Shown: positions 36,841-49,780, numbered from the stretch's first letter. The stretch: DNA of 64,000 nucleotides from Fasciolopsis buskii (GCA_008360955.1 LUCM01004364.1:65884-129883); one strand, 5' to 3'. The notes: generated by a model from the letters alone, not told the origin. Translations and numbers: made by a program.

Positions 36841-39800
36841 ACTCCTTATATGTCGCCCTTTCTGATAGGAAATTTTCTAACATCTTTCCAACAAAATTTG
36901 TAATGCGAATATGAGTGAAGTAAAAACGGTTACACACTGGTTTGTGCCAAAGCGGCGATGATTGCATGTTTGCAGTCCAGGAGCAAAATTCAGTGGTCAG
37001 AAAGTCATAAGAATATTATTACATCTACCGAATGATCGATGACATTTCTTCATGAGTCGTCAAAATCAGATGTTGACTAATACTCGCCGCTATTCCTAGG
37101 TATCGATAGGAAACCCTTCAACCAATGAAGCTTCTGACTGGATTCTGCATGGATATACCATGTTGGACCCTCAAGCTGATAAAAAGGACTTTTTCAGGTA
37201 TGTATCCCTCAACTACTTGCAAGTAGTGCGTAAGGGTGTTGGCTGGATTTTACCGACTACCGTGCTTCGAAATTCGTCATCGCAAAGCTACTGATGTTGA
37301 CTCGTAACTGTTTGTCAGCTGTTTGCTGCTGGTGACATCTAACCAGGGCAGAACTCTCCAATAATTTACGAGGCAATATGCAAAATAGACATTCATTACT
37401 CATGCAATATTCAGTAGGCAAGTTATTCAAGTGAAGGTGGTTCAAGATAGTGAACATTGTATTGTAACACAACGTGGAGTAGATCCCACATGAGTGAGTA
37501 TAACAAACAACTGCGCTGAAAACAGCCATGCAGAAGATCTTTTTTGTCGGATGATGAAGAAAAAAGTAGAAATTTACCGGAAGATGACGATGAAGAAGAA
37601 GTAGGTGTAAATCCTTTTGTAACATAAAGGTGAAAGCGGCAGAAATGGTACAAAAGGAGTAATGTGGGAATTGAGACATTCTGCGTTACCAGGGTACGTG
37701 GCCTGTTTGCATCCGGACCGTCAATAACCTTCGCGTTTGGAAAGTTCTTGTTTGAGCGACTTCAGTTTGTGTCTATTCGTGTGCTTGTTTTTATGCAGAA
37801 AAAGCATATAGGTCACATGGCACTTCTCAGGACGTATTTGTGAGTAACATGCGGCGTGGTTAGGAACTAGGGAATTCACACCGATCAGCAGCACAGTTAT
37901 TTCCGAGGCAACCCGCATGGTAAGTGTTTCCAAAGCTTCTTCTTGCAAAGGTTCTGGGATCGATCATTACATGTCGGATCTTAAGAATAGCAGACGCGGT
38001 TACTGTTCTTTTCCTTAATAACCCCACGTCTGCGCAAGAAAAAATTTTTGTTCATTTTGAATTTACCCGATCAATCATTGAGCATGCCTCAGTGAGGCAA
38101 GCAACTAAGGCCGGGACTGCGATAATTATTTCACTTGTGGTTTTCAGATAAAACGACGGGAATTATTTCGTTTATCATAGCCCTCAGTTTTACTCGTACA
38201 TGTTGTTTTGTAAGTATACGCACACATCGCGGTAAACGCAACTGCTCGCCAACATGTATTCCCTCACAGTCACTACGCTGAACAAGCTGAAGGTTCGACA
38301 AAGCTTGCACGAAGAATAGTCGGCCATAGTTGTGCTTGAGGAAACCGAAAAATGCCACCAAATGGTTGATATTTCACAAAGTTATTCATCATGTTTTAGC
38401 AAAATTTGGTTTCATACTTGGGAAGTTTTAAATGGCTGCACATCCGTATCATCATCATCAACGACAAACATTCACCGTGTCCGAAATGGGAAGCTAATCC
38501 GGAGCGACATATTCTGTTAAAATTATTTCAAACTCAGCAACAGCCACGTGCAACGAGATATACGAATGAGCCTGACGACAAAAACGGAATTCAGATGACA
38601 TATGATTGCCGGTTTTGTAAAACGGTAAGAACGGTTAGACAGAAGAGCGTCGGGTGCCCAACGTTGTTGAGAGGCAATAGGCGATAAATCCAACCAGAAG
38701 GTGCTTACTTTGCACATACGTACATATATGCATGCATGTACATGCGCGAAGATTTTTTACATATTTCAATGCATATAGTTCAGTACTGGTGCAACCTGTG
38801 TGCGCAAATCGGTTTCTTCCCGGTCATCATCATCGATAAAATATAATAGTCACCTCTAGAGTATCGAAAGGAAGTTCAACTTTGAAACCGAGGAACTGGA
38901 ATGCATTGTAGTCGCTCTAAGAGAAAGAAGAGCCCATTGACCAAACAAGTTAATTTTAAAGCCAAAATTTGGACAAAGCCATCCAATCATTGAATTTTGC
39001 CCAAATAACTGAGTCTCGATGTTGATGTCTACTTCGTTTAATTGATTTTAAGAGACTATATGAAGTTGTTCGTAAGGAGTATAATCCGATAACATTTTGT
39101 GTGACCCTAGCTCATATTGTTAAGTTCAATAGGTTATGGATTGCTTCGTTTCAAGCTTAGAACAAATCGTTTATGATCAACTGACATAGCAATAAGATTT
39201 CGTTCCCGATAAGGAAACGCCTAAAATAGTTGGACAAATTCGACAACTGGAAATAGGCAGAATACAGAGTCATACAAGCTACATTAATTCAAGCATGCCA
39301 TTTCAGGAAAGCATTTTCGAAATAGGGCAGGACGATTTAAACTCCAGTCACCGTTGATAACACCTGGTTCTGTTGCTTTGAGCGGCAATTTTTCTGATTT
39401 AATGCAAACTGCTGACACTGTCTGCAAAATGAATATATTTTATAATTGACCGTGCTTAATTAGGAGAACTTCAAATTGCATAATAGTGAGCAAGAAACCT
39501 ATGGCGTTCATAGCTCAAGGCTCCCAAAGTGATCCGATAACAGATCAGTTGATAGCTCCCTAAATACATGAGATATTCGTCAACTACCTTTATGCAGAGG
39601 AGAAAGTTTACTATTTCAGTGCTAACCTTAGCAGTGAGAACCAGGAGGAATTTGTGTGACATAGTGAACAGGTTGGTATGGACTGTGACTAGCAACCTTG
39701 GAAATGACAGCAAAATATAACAGAGACCTCAGAGATGTGGGGACATTCTTGCGGGCTCAGAGAAAACGTTTAGGAGAAGTCGATCAATAGTCGTCAAAAA

Positions 39801-40148
39801 CAATCTAAAATAAGATCATTTTGGAAAATTTTGCAAAATTCAAACACTGTTTTTCAACTTTGCTTCAAGAATAGCGTACAGAAAGTCATATTCTGCATTC
39901 ATCTTTCCCAGAATGAGGCTGATTATTTAGTCGAGTCCGTCTCCTGCTCAAATATCTCAGTCAGCCATTTGTATTCTGCGATTTTCTCGTGCCCAATGAA
40001 GTTTGTGTGTCGTGTGTGTTCTCTCACACACTGACATTCAGTCGGTAAACCAATCAAAGCGGAACACATGATTTATACAACATTGAGGATTTCGAGTACG
40101 ACATACTGATTGAGAAAGCACAATTCTGCTAGGAACTAACTTGTAATA
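36841..40148. other. Upstream of receptor 2 and unrecognised sequence
   Basis: A short acidic stretch can be translated near 37,545-37,620 (plus), with no supporting context. No promoter elements could be distinguished before 40,149. Confidence 0.55.
37207..37236. repeat. Short palindrome-centred repeat, copy 2 (perfect)
   Basis: CTCAACTACTTGCAAGTAGTG then CGTAAGGG. The 16-base centre ACTACTTGCAAGTAGT at 37,212-37,227 is a perfect palindrome. It matches copy 1 at 6.03 kb including both flanks. Confidence 0.65.
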
Positions 40149-41168
40149 ATGGTTCAACACAGAGCATATTTCAGTGGGTCTCCAAGTTTCGAATTCGGCA
40201 TTTCTTTCACTGTACCTCTGACTTTGGGAATTCTGAGCAACATTTCGATATTCTATGCAATATGTAGTGCCACAATAAGCAGTCGCCTAACTGCTTGGCT
40301 ACTGCGTGTCCAAGCGGTTCTCGATGCAATTTGCTGCTTGTGGAATATTGTCTTTTTGTGGATTCGTCAATTCGCTGTTTCAAGTTTTATCGAAGCCTGG
40401 ATTCAGTGCCACGTCTGGCGAACACAGGCGCCATACTGGATAAGTGTAGCAATGTCCACGTGCAACCTGGTATGGATTGTCTGGAACTGTCTATGGGCCA
40501 CTGTGTATAACGCTACGTACAAACGTCACGAGATGGCGTATATTATCTGGACCACTTTCGGGACGCTGACATACGGGATGGTTATCGGTATACCAACCCT
40601 AATGATTGTGCATCTGGAGAACTTGGATTGCGTGACGACGATTACACCCAATCAAACCACTGCCCATCACGTGATATCCTTTCACCTACCTTTCTGGATC
40701 GCGTTTCACTACCTACTCCCAATTGTGGTCATGTTGATTGGCCATTTTCGTGTGATCTGCTTTTTCCGTTCAAGTGAATTTAAACAAAGTTCAGACAATC
40801 ATGATTGGAAGCCGACTTGGTGCTCTTACTTGCATGACAAAGAATGCCATCCCGACAAGCAGGAACCGGTCGTGTTGCCATACTTTATCGATCCACTTTT
40901 TCGATCACTTACTATTGGGTCACAATGTCTCATCTGTGGTGTAATCGTGGCGCACACATTCGACACGGTACTTTATATCATGTCCAGTAAGGATGGTACC
41001 TATTCTTATGCGGTGGGATCCGATGTGCAGTTGATCAGTGTTTTTGTGACAACTCTGAACTCAATTGTCAACCCGATAATCGTCGCATTGTCGGTTCCAT
41101 CTATTCGCCATCTGATAATCACCAAACTATCAGTTCTGTTCACAAAGTGCCGTTGCCTGTTTTGTTGA
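40149..41168 (+). CDS. Intact single-exon divergent rhodopsin-like 7TM receptor (receptor 2)
   Basis: A 339-residue frame, paralogous to receptor 1 and colinear with it without gaps through TM5. The in-frame TAA four codons before the ATG supports the start. TM segments lie near residues 17-40, 46-71, 92-116, 130-153, 176-200, 253-270 and 294-318. C87 and C161 are conserved, as are W90-R91-T92-Q93, WATVY (116-120) and TPNQTT (166-171). The DRY site reads N113-C114-L115, so even the normally invariant arginine is lost. TM7 has NPIIV in place of NPxxY. The third intracellular loop is about 20 residues longer than in receptor 1 and carries two cysteines and several histidines (residues 218-236). 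The C-tail is short and cysteine-rich (CRCLFC), a plausible palmitoylation site. A possible polyadenylation signal lies 970 bases after the stop. Function unknown; a plasma-membrane receptor is inferred from topology only. Confidence 0.9.
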   Translation: MVQHRAYFSGSPSFEFGISFTVPLTLGILSNISIFYAICSATISSRLTAWLLRVQAVLDAICCLWNIVFLWIRQFAVSSFIEAWIQCHVWRTQAPYWISVAMSTCNLVWIVWNCLWATVYNATYKRHEMAYIIWTTFGTLTYGMVIGIPTLMIVHLENLDCVTTITPNQTTAHHVISFHLPFWIAFHYLLPIVVMLIGHFRVICFFRSSEFKQSSDNHDWKPTWCSYLHDKECHPDKQEPVVLPYFIDPLFRSLTIGSQCLICGVIVAHTFDTVLYIMSSKDGTYSYAVGSDVQLISVFVTTLNSIVNPIIVALSVPSIRHLIITKLSVLFTKCRCLFC

Positions 41169-42135
41169 CCAGTCATATAAGGACAGTTTATTTTGTTTTG
41201 TTCTTAACCAGTTCTCAAGGCTGCCCTACTTTTCGATGCGATGCATGTGTTTCACAACCCATAAACCAGGAGATGTATTTTAATTTTCCACCCCGAATTG
41301 TAACCAATTCCGTGTTTTTCTTTCAACCAAACTTCACATTCTCGCGCGTTTCAGATGTGGAACTAGAAAACATTTCGCAAACCTTGGACATGCATACAAT
41401 ATTGCTTGTTCTCTATAATTCTGGTGTTTTTCATCAGGCATGACGTTTGAAGCACAATTTCGATAGTGTCGATAAGTATTTCGAGATCGTTCCCATCAAA
41501 TCTTAATCCAACCCCAAAGATTATACTGCTTCCCGTCTGATTCGTCATATGGCACTGGTCACTTAATCTGTCAGTAGATTTCGAGATGAAAGACTTACAT
41601 TCTTATTGTTTGTCATTTTTGAATAGAGCGGTTTGTTTTTTCTGTCTTATCAAATTCACTGAATCGTCACAATCGGATGATATAATGTTGCTTCTGTTTG
41701 TGTAACTGTCAAATGTGTTTGGTAAGAGCGAGCATGGTGTCACTGGATAAGAGCATAAAACACCGTTAGAGGTGACCCCGTCCAATGGCCTGATTGGGAA
41801 TCAGGGCTCGGAAAGCAGAAAGATTGATAAACTAAGCTTCGGGTATAGATGGGAACATTTATAGATCGCGTCGCACACTTGATTATGATTCAGTTCGTAA
41901 GAAGCTGTTCGTGGTTGGATGAGATAGGGACTAGGAGTCACTGTAAAATTAGGAAAAAATGGATGCCCTGTGCGAAAAACCAAAAGCTTTCAGACGCAAT
42001 ATGTATCCAGAATGCCCACCAGTAAAGCTGTACGATTATAGGACAACTGCTATCATCCGCATGACTTTCACCCTGTAAGGGGAGTAAAGAAATGCTGGAA
42101 ATTTGCTTTCTCTATGTGCAACTCAAGATTTGGTC

Positions 42136-42141
42136 AATAAA
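42136..42141 (+). promoter_or_regulatory. Possible polyadenylation signal for receptor 2
   Basis: AATAAA 968 bases after the receptor 2 stop; I saw no closer AATAAA or ATTAAA on this strand. Such hexamers are frequent by chance in AT-rich DNA. Confidence 0.2.
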
Positions 42142-43410
42142 TACTTTAAATCAAATCCGCGTACATCCTGCGAACATTCATTCGTTGCCGGTCTAATTAC
42201 TATAATATCGATTCTACCTATTTGTTCTCATCTGCCGCCAACATTTTAGTTTATACCTGCAACCTTCGGCCCGTGAAAGGAGGCACTTGTTCAAGAATGA
42301 TCCGTGGTTCGCACCTCCAAAACCGCATTTATCAGTCGAAAATACATCTCTGCTCAATGAATTACTTGACGTCATAGTAACCGAGGACTGCACTGAAATA
42401 TCCAGAGACCGGAACTCGATATGTTGATTACCTAAAGGCTCGTTATCTGGAATTTGACCTTATTTGATCTGACAGGAAAGTAAATGTTTTACTCAAAGTT
42501 CCTATTAACACCTAAGGTTGAGCATCGCCAAAGATCTAGAACGAGCTTATCATTTACAGACATGCAGCTAGAGAGCCAAAAGTGCAAAAGTAATGCGGCG
42601 AAAAAAACGTTTACAAACAAATCTCTGATTAATTAATCCTGACAGTTGTGTTTCCTAATCTGTTTTACACATAAAACGGGTACCCAATAATTGTTCACCA
42701 ACTACAGTGTTTGGTGAAAAAGGGAGACAGAAGGCTGAAAAACCCCTGACATTGCTGACTACAAAAAAACTCCCGCTATGTCGCACTCGAAAAATCATAA
42801 AGTGAGTAAGTGATTTAGAATGGTATTTAAAAGGTATTGTAATTGGCTATACTAATTAATTAATGGAATGTGTCCTAAAACTAAAAAATGCACAGGCGTG
42901 TGGTTTTATCGTACTGTTAAAAGTTGACTGACAAGTGGTATCTTACATCCCACCGCAACAATAAAAGATATATACCATTTTTATTAAATTCCATTGCCGT
43001 ATCGAGTAGATGTAATAAATCATGTACCACACCGTGGGTTATATCGGATTTAATCAATCGCGAAATTATTCATCATACGAAAACAATGCTCAGTTCAAAG
43101 TTGAGAATTACATGGTCAGATTACCCAGCTAGTTTCGCGGCGTTATAAGTGATCATCCATGCACACCCAACATATAGAGGGTATAATACAAAAGTGGGCA
43201 GTGCAATTGTGAGTCAAAAGCCCAACCATTAGGCTACCCAGTAATCAGTAAGCGGTCTATTTGTATTCACCTCGTGGTAAGATATAACCGGTGCTGAGCA
43301 TCAAGGACATAGCCTGTCGGCGCAAGGTGAGCTGTCCTTACGCTAGATGATCTACCTGTAGATGTGCTGATTACGACGAACGCTTTGAAAACGAAGTACT
43401 CTATATGGTT

Positions 43411-43436
43411 GCTTAACTACTTTGAGTAGTAGGTTA
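43411..43436. repeat. Short palindrome-centred repeat, possible copy 3
   Basis: GCTTAACTACTTTGAGTAGT then AGGTTAG; the arms ACTACT/AGTAGT are kept with a 3-base centre (TTG). The flanks match copies 1 and 2 only loosely, so membership is uncertain. Confidence 0.35.
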
Positions 43437-44469
43437 GATGCGAAAAAATATTCAGCTTGCCATATTAGCGCTCACTTCGGTTCAAAGAAACCAACGAAAT
43501 GGCCGACTGTCTTCGCAAACCTTGGAACCCGAAACGTGGATTTTATTACCTCAACTGACAAAGGCTATTTTGCAGTCACATTTCCTCTCAGAGCACTACT
43601 AACCTTTGTTACTATGCCTCCCCTGAGATTTCCTTTTCAGATAGATCAGGTGGTCCATTTATTATTTCGCCACAAATTCCGGGAACTAATCCACTTTTGT
43701 ACTAATTTTATTAGTGATTTTTTTCGTCGGATTACCTGTGGAAATAGTTCTGGAGATTTTCGGGTGATTAAGTCGTTGCAGGTATCCATAGCACAAACGA
43801 GGCTTTTCTTTTGGAGCCCTGAACAAAGCCGTTCATTTGAAAAGCTGATCCACAAAGCAATGGGGAATTAACCCAGCACAAGAGCTGTAATAATGCTCAT
43901 ACTTACTATTGTACATTCTGCTCAAAACAGTGGGCGGCACGATCGTGGTTATCCTACGCAAAGGCCGTTACACAAATCAAGCGTGATTTGTGAGTGTCAA
44001 ATTACTCACTAAGCAGCATATTTATTAAGGACAAAGAACGCATTGCAAATCACAATCACCCGTAAGGGACCGACCCATTTGCTCAAACTACAAAAACAAA
44101 ATACTTGATTATTGTCCACTTATTTAAGGCGTTTGTGTCCTCGGCATAACATCTGGTTACCGAGCTAAGGCCTTGCATGCACGCCCTCGGTGAGGTCAGT
44201 ACTGACCTACTATTCCAAAGCAGCCGCTGATAGGAGATATGCGATGACTTTTGGGTATGAAAATCATTATCTCGAAAGTACTGGCATATATATATATATG
44301 TATTGTACGGGCTTGAAAACAAGACTGGTGCCAGTCGAACAACATGTAAATAGAACATATCAGATAATGGATAAAAATTAAAATAAGCGGATAAATAGTA
44401 AAATGAGCAACGCCTTTTATTTTCATGTGGTTTTGTCATACACAGTTTGTGAGTTTCGGTTTTTCTCCG

Positions 44470-47250
44470 TGCTTTTTAAAGGGAATAGTTATGTGGACAG
44501 GTCTTACAGCATGCTAGCCACAGACCTAGGTTCTGTCTCATATCTCTCAGAGTCTTTGACCAACAACAAACCTTATTTTTAAGCCCAATCACAAAGGTGG
44601 GAAGCACCAAACTTTGCATCTCAGTGCGCCAAGTCATAAACTGACTGCTGCATCTCTTCTTCCAGCCTTACTCAGCACTTGCAAAAAGCAGGAAAAGGTA
44701 GACCATGGGCAGGCATAAGCAATACGCGTCTAAGTCACCGAAGTTGACATAGAGCTCTAAGCGTAGTTAAGCGACGTCTGTTGCACCTAGCACATAAGGG
44801 TGCACCTCGTCTTTGCTTACCCGATGTTCTTACCAGACACCAGCAATGTTTCGAAGGGACCGATGGCTAAAAACAGAGTCGCCGGGTATCTTCGGCGCAC
44901 CTAGGGCAGACCTCCTAACCTCCATTCGAAACACTACGAACTGTCATTGTTCACCCTTCTCTTGAGAGAAAGCCCGATATGGTTGCGGCGCCATGAGTTT
45001 TGAAGATTAACAAGGCCCCTATGGCTTCTGCAGTTCGCACTGTAACCTCTACCTCAACACCTCCGCCAAGTGGTATCAGAATCCAGAGATACCTGAAGCT
45101 ATTCACTACCTCTAGCACATCACTACAAAGGGTGAGTGCAGGCACAGGCTCCCTTCGGTCTTTAAGAAATACCTTGCATTCTAAAGACGTAAAGAACTTA
45201 CCGTACCGGGGTCCGACAACTGTCAAGCGTTTTTAAGGTCGAAGACTTATCTCTACCTGAAATATGAAAATAAAACTGTCTGAGGACCTCGACGTACTTC
45301 TCAGATACACCATTTCTCAACAAAGAGTCCCATAGTGCGAACTTATCAACAGAGACGGAAGCAGCGCAGATGTCCGAGAAGACGATGATCGCTGGATTTG
45401 GAAATTGAAACGCTGCTGTAACACCTGTCGCAAAGTAAAGATTCGATCGGCACACCACTACCAGCGTGAAACTCAGCCTGTTCCTTACCGGTTTTCCCCT
45501 TAAGTGTGCTGTAAAACCTGCGCAGAATGACGGAGGCAAGCAACTTTGACGTTACTGGAACTAGGCTAATTGTCCTATGGTTATCGCTGACAGTCCGCAG
45601 TACTTTTAAAAGACCGGGCCAACAATCACCCGCCCCCCCCAACCAGGAGGAGGCTTTATCGGTATACCAGAACTCCGCGAGCAAAATTTGAAGTTCTCTG
45701 ACCAGCTACACTCATCAACCGGCAAATGGGGCTGGGGAGAGGCCATTCGTGTCCCGCTCATTGTGATATCCTCAGGCCCGGCTCTCCATGAGGATATCCA
45801 CCTCAGCCGTTGGACCTGTTGCAAAAGGACATTGGACATATGCTGGAATTGCTGAGGGAGGGGCTGGCACTGAGTTCCAGCTAAAATGGACCTGAAAGTG
45901 CTCCACCCACCATACAAGTAGTCGTTGAATTTTATATTTAGACGAACCGTCAGCGTCACAGTTCGTTTTGCCCACACCCAAAGCTTTGTTGCTGCTAGCT
46001 TGGATGAAGTGAAACATTGCTAGGATGTGTCATATTGGGAGCACGTTCCATTTCCAAGCTATTTGAGATCACCAGATCTTGTGATCCATAGGCAAGATTG
46101 CTTTCAGTTCACTTCTGGGTACGGGCCGTGCTTCATTGTACTCTTGACTCCCCGAAATGGACTGGCGTGCATAAAGAAGGCGCAAACACTCAGAAGAAAT
46201 TCGCAATGGGTCAGGCCATAACTCACTAAGCTAGTAGACTACACGTCATCCTTTGTAAGCCACCGGTATTCACTGATGTTGTCAGGTGGGAGCAATATTA
46301 GCTTTCCAGTAAGTGAGCCTCGAATGACTTAAAGGTGGATACGATCAGATTAATTGTCACAACCTAACCGACGCGTCAACGAGCGTTTTGAGAGCCCACC
46401 AAAGCACACAGACAGTTTAGTGCAAACTAACGCTTAGCATGGGTCGAAGGGAGTGCTCCCATGAGACCGGCATTCTTATAGACATCCGCACCATTTGTAG
46501 CTAAAAGTAACGCGGTCAATTTGGTCCTACCGCTGACTTGAACAAAGAGGACGTCAGCAGGATTACCCACAGCTGCAACGTCTAGAGCTTGCATAGGCGG
46601 AAACAGCCGATTTATGAACACGAAGTCATCGACCGTTCCCTTTTCCAGAGCTACAGTAATCGAAACCAAAAGGGCCCGCTAGAAGAGTCTCGTTTTAGGA
46701 CAGACGACTTACTGGAGCATTCATATCTCCTGCCAAAATCACAATTCCGCCCACCTTGCGGTGTCTTTAACTGCATCGAAGCTGCAATATGTTGGTACCT
46801 ATGATGAGACGACAAACAGTGGCGTCTATTGAAACAACCGCTGTTTACTTTGCATGAACCTCAAAGCCTCACTGAGCATAGTCGTCTATGGACTGGGATC
46901 CAGTCAAGTAATGCAGCCTCAATGCTGACTGAGAGCCACACCAACGTCAGCAAACCCAGAATCTGCAGCCTCAGTGTCCTCAGAAAGTTGGAAATGAAAC
47001 TGAAGTGCCAGATGGATATGCCGGTCGGATAGCAGAGCTGGAGTCTTGAATGATAGTCTCTAGGATACCACATATCTCAATGGGTAGGGTCTCCAGTGCA
47101 CGGGATAAACACCTCTGTTGACCTACAAGCACCAATTTTCCAATATTGGATCTGGCTAGATTGAAGCGGCAGATAAATGCATCAGCCGGCAGAAGCGGAT
47201 TCGGTAGTATTTGGACAATATTTGAGAGAGAACACGACAAAACAAATCAT
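44470..47250 (-). mobile_element. RTE-type non-LTR retrotransposon relic (endonuclease plus RT)
   Basis: Read on the minus strand in shifting frames. Near 47,070-47,190 is the endonuclease start (ARSNIGKLVLVGQQ, then SRALETLPIEICGI with ETIIQDSSS). At 46,861-46,960 is AALLDWIPVHRRLCSVRL, and at 46,400-46,690 the late endonuclease block (QIDRVTFSYKW, ECRSHGSTP). The RT begins near 45,580 with NHRTISLVPVTSKLLASVIL, the AEFHAG block follows, and motif A is FSDICAASVSVDKFALWDSL. From there homology jumps directly to GKFFTSLECKVFLKD, so the segment carrying QGCPLSP and the YADD aspartates is missing. PALTLCSDVLEVVNSFRYL and the thumb or tail continue to about 44,490. The family copies its RNA at nicked target DNA. 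This copy has a deletion, frameshifts and stops and is inactive. Related trematode RTE elements such as schistosome SR2 are the natural comparison. Confidence 0.88.
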
Positions 47251-49596
47251 ATTTCAGTGCAGCTGCCACTGACACGTTGGACTGCAGACCCCAAAGAAAT
47301 AAAGGAAATCAAGTGAGATGATCACTAACAGTAGTCAGTAGTGAAATAAGCAGTTGTGTGCAATGGAAGATAGCCTTTCAATTGACTGAATTACAGGAAA
47401 CGTTAGTAAGAAAACCAGTCATGCTTATATTTGTATAGATTGTGATCTCTTTGTCCAAAGTAGGCCTTTTTCGAGGATGAGCCTCTAGCCTTTGAGCAAT
47501 CAAGTGTAAAATGTAAGGCAAAAGAATAATTCCAGACAAATCGGTGTCCAGTTAATCGGTTCATACTCCTCTCGCAGAAAATCTTGCGTGGTAAGTGAAA
47601 CATGACACGGGGTAATGACCTTATTTAGATTTCGGGCCACACTCACCAAGGTGCAGTGCTACTAGCCGGCTCTTGTGGTATTCTTTAGAGAGATCGGTTT
47701 TCAGGTGAAAATCCATCATGCTCTCTACATTGTTGCTGCTCATCTGCGTCCGCTGATTCGGTAGGCTTGAGCTTACCTTGGCCCCAGCTGACCTCCTGGA
47801 TGATGGTCGTTCAGTTATGCGCAACCCAGAGACGTGCCCATTAGTATGCTGCTCTGCCCCCTTCGAAGTACTGGTAGAATACGAAGGGAAAGCTTTTTGA
47901 GTAACTCTGAAAGTAGACTTAAGGTATTCGGTCCTAAGGTTCAGTACTTTGAACAAACACTAAATAGGAATAGGTTAATTGGATTGAGACATGCTTTGCA
48001 CAGGTTCACAGAACTATTCATTCGTTTTACTTTGTCATTTGAAACTGGTATTGATTGGAGAATGATAAGGGGTGGTCAGTCGATAAAATGGGTAAAAAGT
48101 GCGAAAGTTTTAACCAGTGGACGGGCTCATGTAGGCTCAGTCAGACTACCACTTTGCTGTCAACGATGCTTTGGAACAAAGCTAAGTGAAATTTGAGTAC
48201 TGCCTTCGTTCGTGGGAAAGAGCTTCGTCTCGGGCTGTCTTTGTTCTCTATCGGTTGCAAAGAGGTGACCCCTATCCGAGTTCCGATCTCCGGTTGTTTG
48301 CTCACCGCCAAGCAGTTGTTTCACTCTGTCTTTGTACTTTCTTTTCTTTTCTTCAAGACTCGTTTTTTATAACTTCCCTTTCCCATGATTTTCTTCTGAT
48401 CTATACTTAATTATGAGCCCAATCATCTGTATCAAGTCTTTATCAATAAAAGTCTAAACTCTTTTCTTACCCGAAATACAAATCCATGGTATACTCTGCC
48501 TTTTCTCCATTTACCAACATTCTACAATATTTCTGTCTTTAAAGCGAGAATCAACTAGCTGAATCTGACTTGAACGTTCCTTGCGCACTTGCTCTATTAT
48601 AGTGACTTTTGATAATGGGACTGAATCCAAATTATCGTAAATCACCTTAGGTAACAGAAAAAAACGAAGACGGCCGAAATTCGAGCAAGCGAAACAGAAA
48701 GTTGCTATGCCTAGTGTTTTCTGTTACATTAGACGGTAGCGATTGCACAACGTACCCATCTACGTTCACTGCAACTGCGGATAACATCTGTCTCTTACCC
48801 TCTTATTTAGGCCTTATCACACAAATCATGCCACGCTGTCTGAAAGGATAAAAGCTTACGACTCCCCATTTAAACGTAGGTTGCGTGCGAATATCCCCGA
48901 GATCCATAATTCGGTCTGTTATTTAACTGGTTACGCCCATCTTGACACGAGTAAAAAAAATAATGCAATCCTACCGAGTCACATTTTTGGATAACTTATC
49001 TCTTGCAACAATGTAAAAAGTGATCCAACTATATCAATAAGGTTTTGCTCTTGCTACGTAGACTCTTGCTACGTAGACCTAAACGGACAGTGCCCATTGC
49101 CTACTTTCGATATTTTATTGAATTCCATAGAAACTTTGGCCAAAGAAAGAAATGATATCGCAGTCCGCAAACTCTACTCGTAAAATTGCCATCGCTATAC
49201 GGTTTCCCACCCCCTGAATAAATACCCTAATCGTACACCAGAGAAACAATGGTTTTTGCGTAGTTGGTTTTCATCTTTCCAATTTCTGAAACAAAGTTTC
49301 CACAATCGGTATCGTTATCAATCACATGAATACGAAAGTAGCAATTAGGACCAAGGCAAAAACTGTTCTTCACCGGAACAGATAAAATCTGGTATTTTTT
49401 TTGCAAAGAAAGTTTAAATCCCTCGGGCGATTTTTCTTCAGAGAGCATGGCATAATGAAAAACGAGCCCACTTACGTATCTGTCGTAAACATCGTTGGAA
49501 TAGAACCAGTAGTCACCAGCAATATTGTGATAATTTCTTATTAAATTCAAGTTTTCAACTTATGTGTCGCAGCTGTCTTCATGGTGCTGTTGTGTA
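47251..49596. other. Non-coding or unrecognised, 47.3-49.6 kb
   Basis: Short frames only, apart from a 107-codon minus frame at 49,227-49,550 that looks soluble and is preceded by an AAG acceptor-like end. It is not assignable to any family. Confidence 0.5.
49048..49077. repeat. 15-bp perfect tandem duplication
   Basis: CTCTTGCTACGTAGA occurs twice head to tail. No gene is recognisable nearby. Confidence 0.95.
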
Positions 49597-49780
49597 TTGC
49601 ATTCTTTTATTTTTTACTTTCTTTATCAGTGAAAAATCAATGTACATCACTTTTCAGGAAGGGGACAGCCGCCAACAAAGGACTACCAAGTAGGGAAGTT
49701 TAACGGCAGTGGGAGGATTCGAACCTGCGTACTTCACGATCAAACGTAGTGGCCTTATCCGTTTGGCGACCGACGACCAC
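49597..49780 (-). repeat. tRNA-derived SINE, copy C (best-preserved promoter)
   Basis: The minus strand carries the A-box TCGCCAAACGGATAAGG and a perfect B-box GGTTCGAATCC, spaced as in a tRNA gene and most like tRNA-Arg. These are followed by CCACTGCCGTTAAACTTCC, the family body and the A-rich tail with AAAGAAAGTAAAAAATAAAAG. The acceptor-stem ends do not pair as in a real tRNA and there is no clean anticodon stem, so it is a SINE head rather than a tRNA gene. Confidence 0.78.

Larger units (their letters stand above)
41169..44469. other. Downstream of receptor 2 and unrecognised sequence
   Basis: Includes any 3' UTR of receptor 2. A 149-codon plus frame at 43,422-43,871 has no recognisable domain. 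A TATA tract lies at about 44,287-44,300. Confidence 0.55.

Noticed and set aside
37545..37620. Acidic DDEE-rich translated stretch
   Set aside because: Short, with no domain or splice support; consistent with a purine-rich low-complexity tract.
43422..43871. 149-codon plus-strand frame
   Set aside because: Unrecognisable, starts on a non-ATG codon and lies between repeats; chance length.
49690..49780. Possible tRNA-Arg gene on the minus strand
   Set aside because: A- and B-boxes are present but acceptor and anticodon stems do not form, and the same unit recurs with a shared body and A-rich tail, so it is a SINE head.
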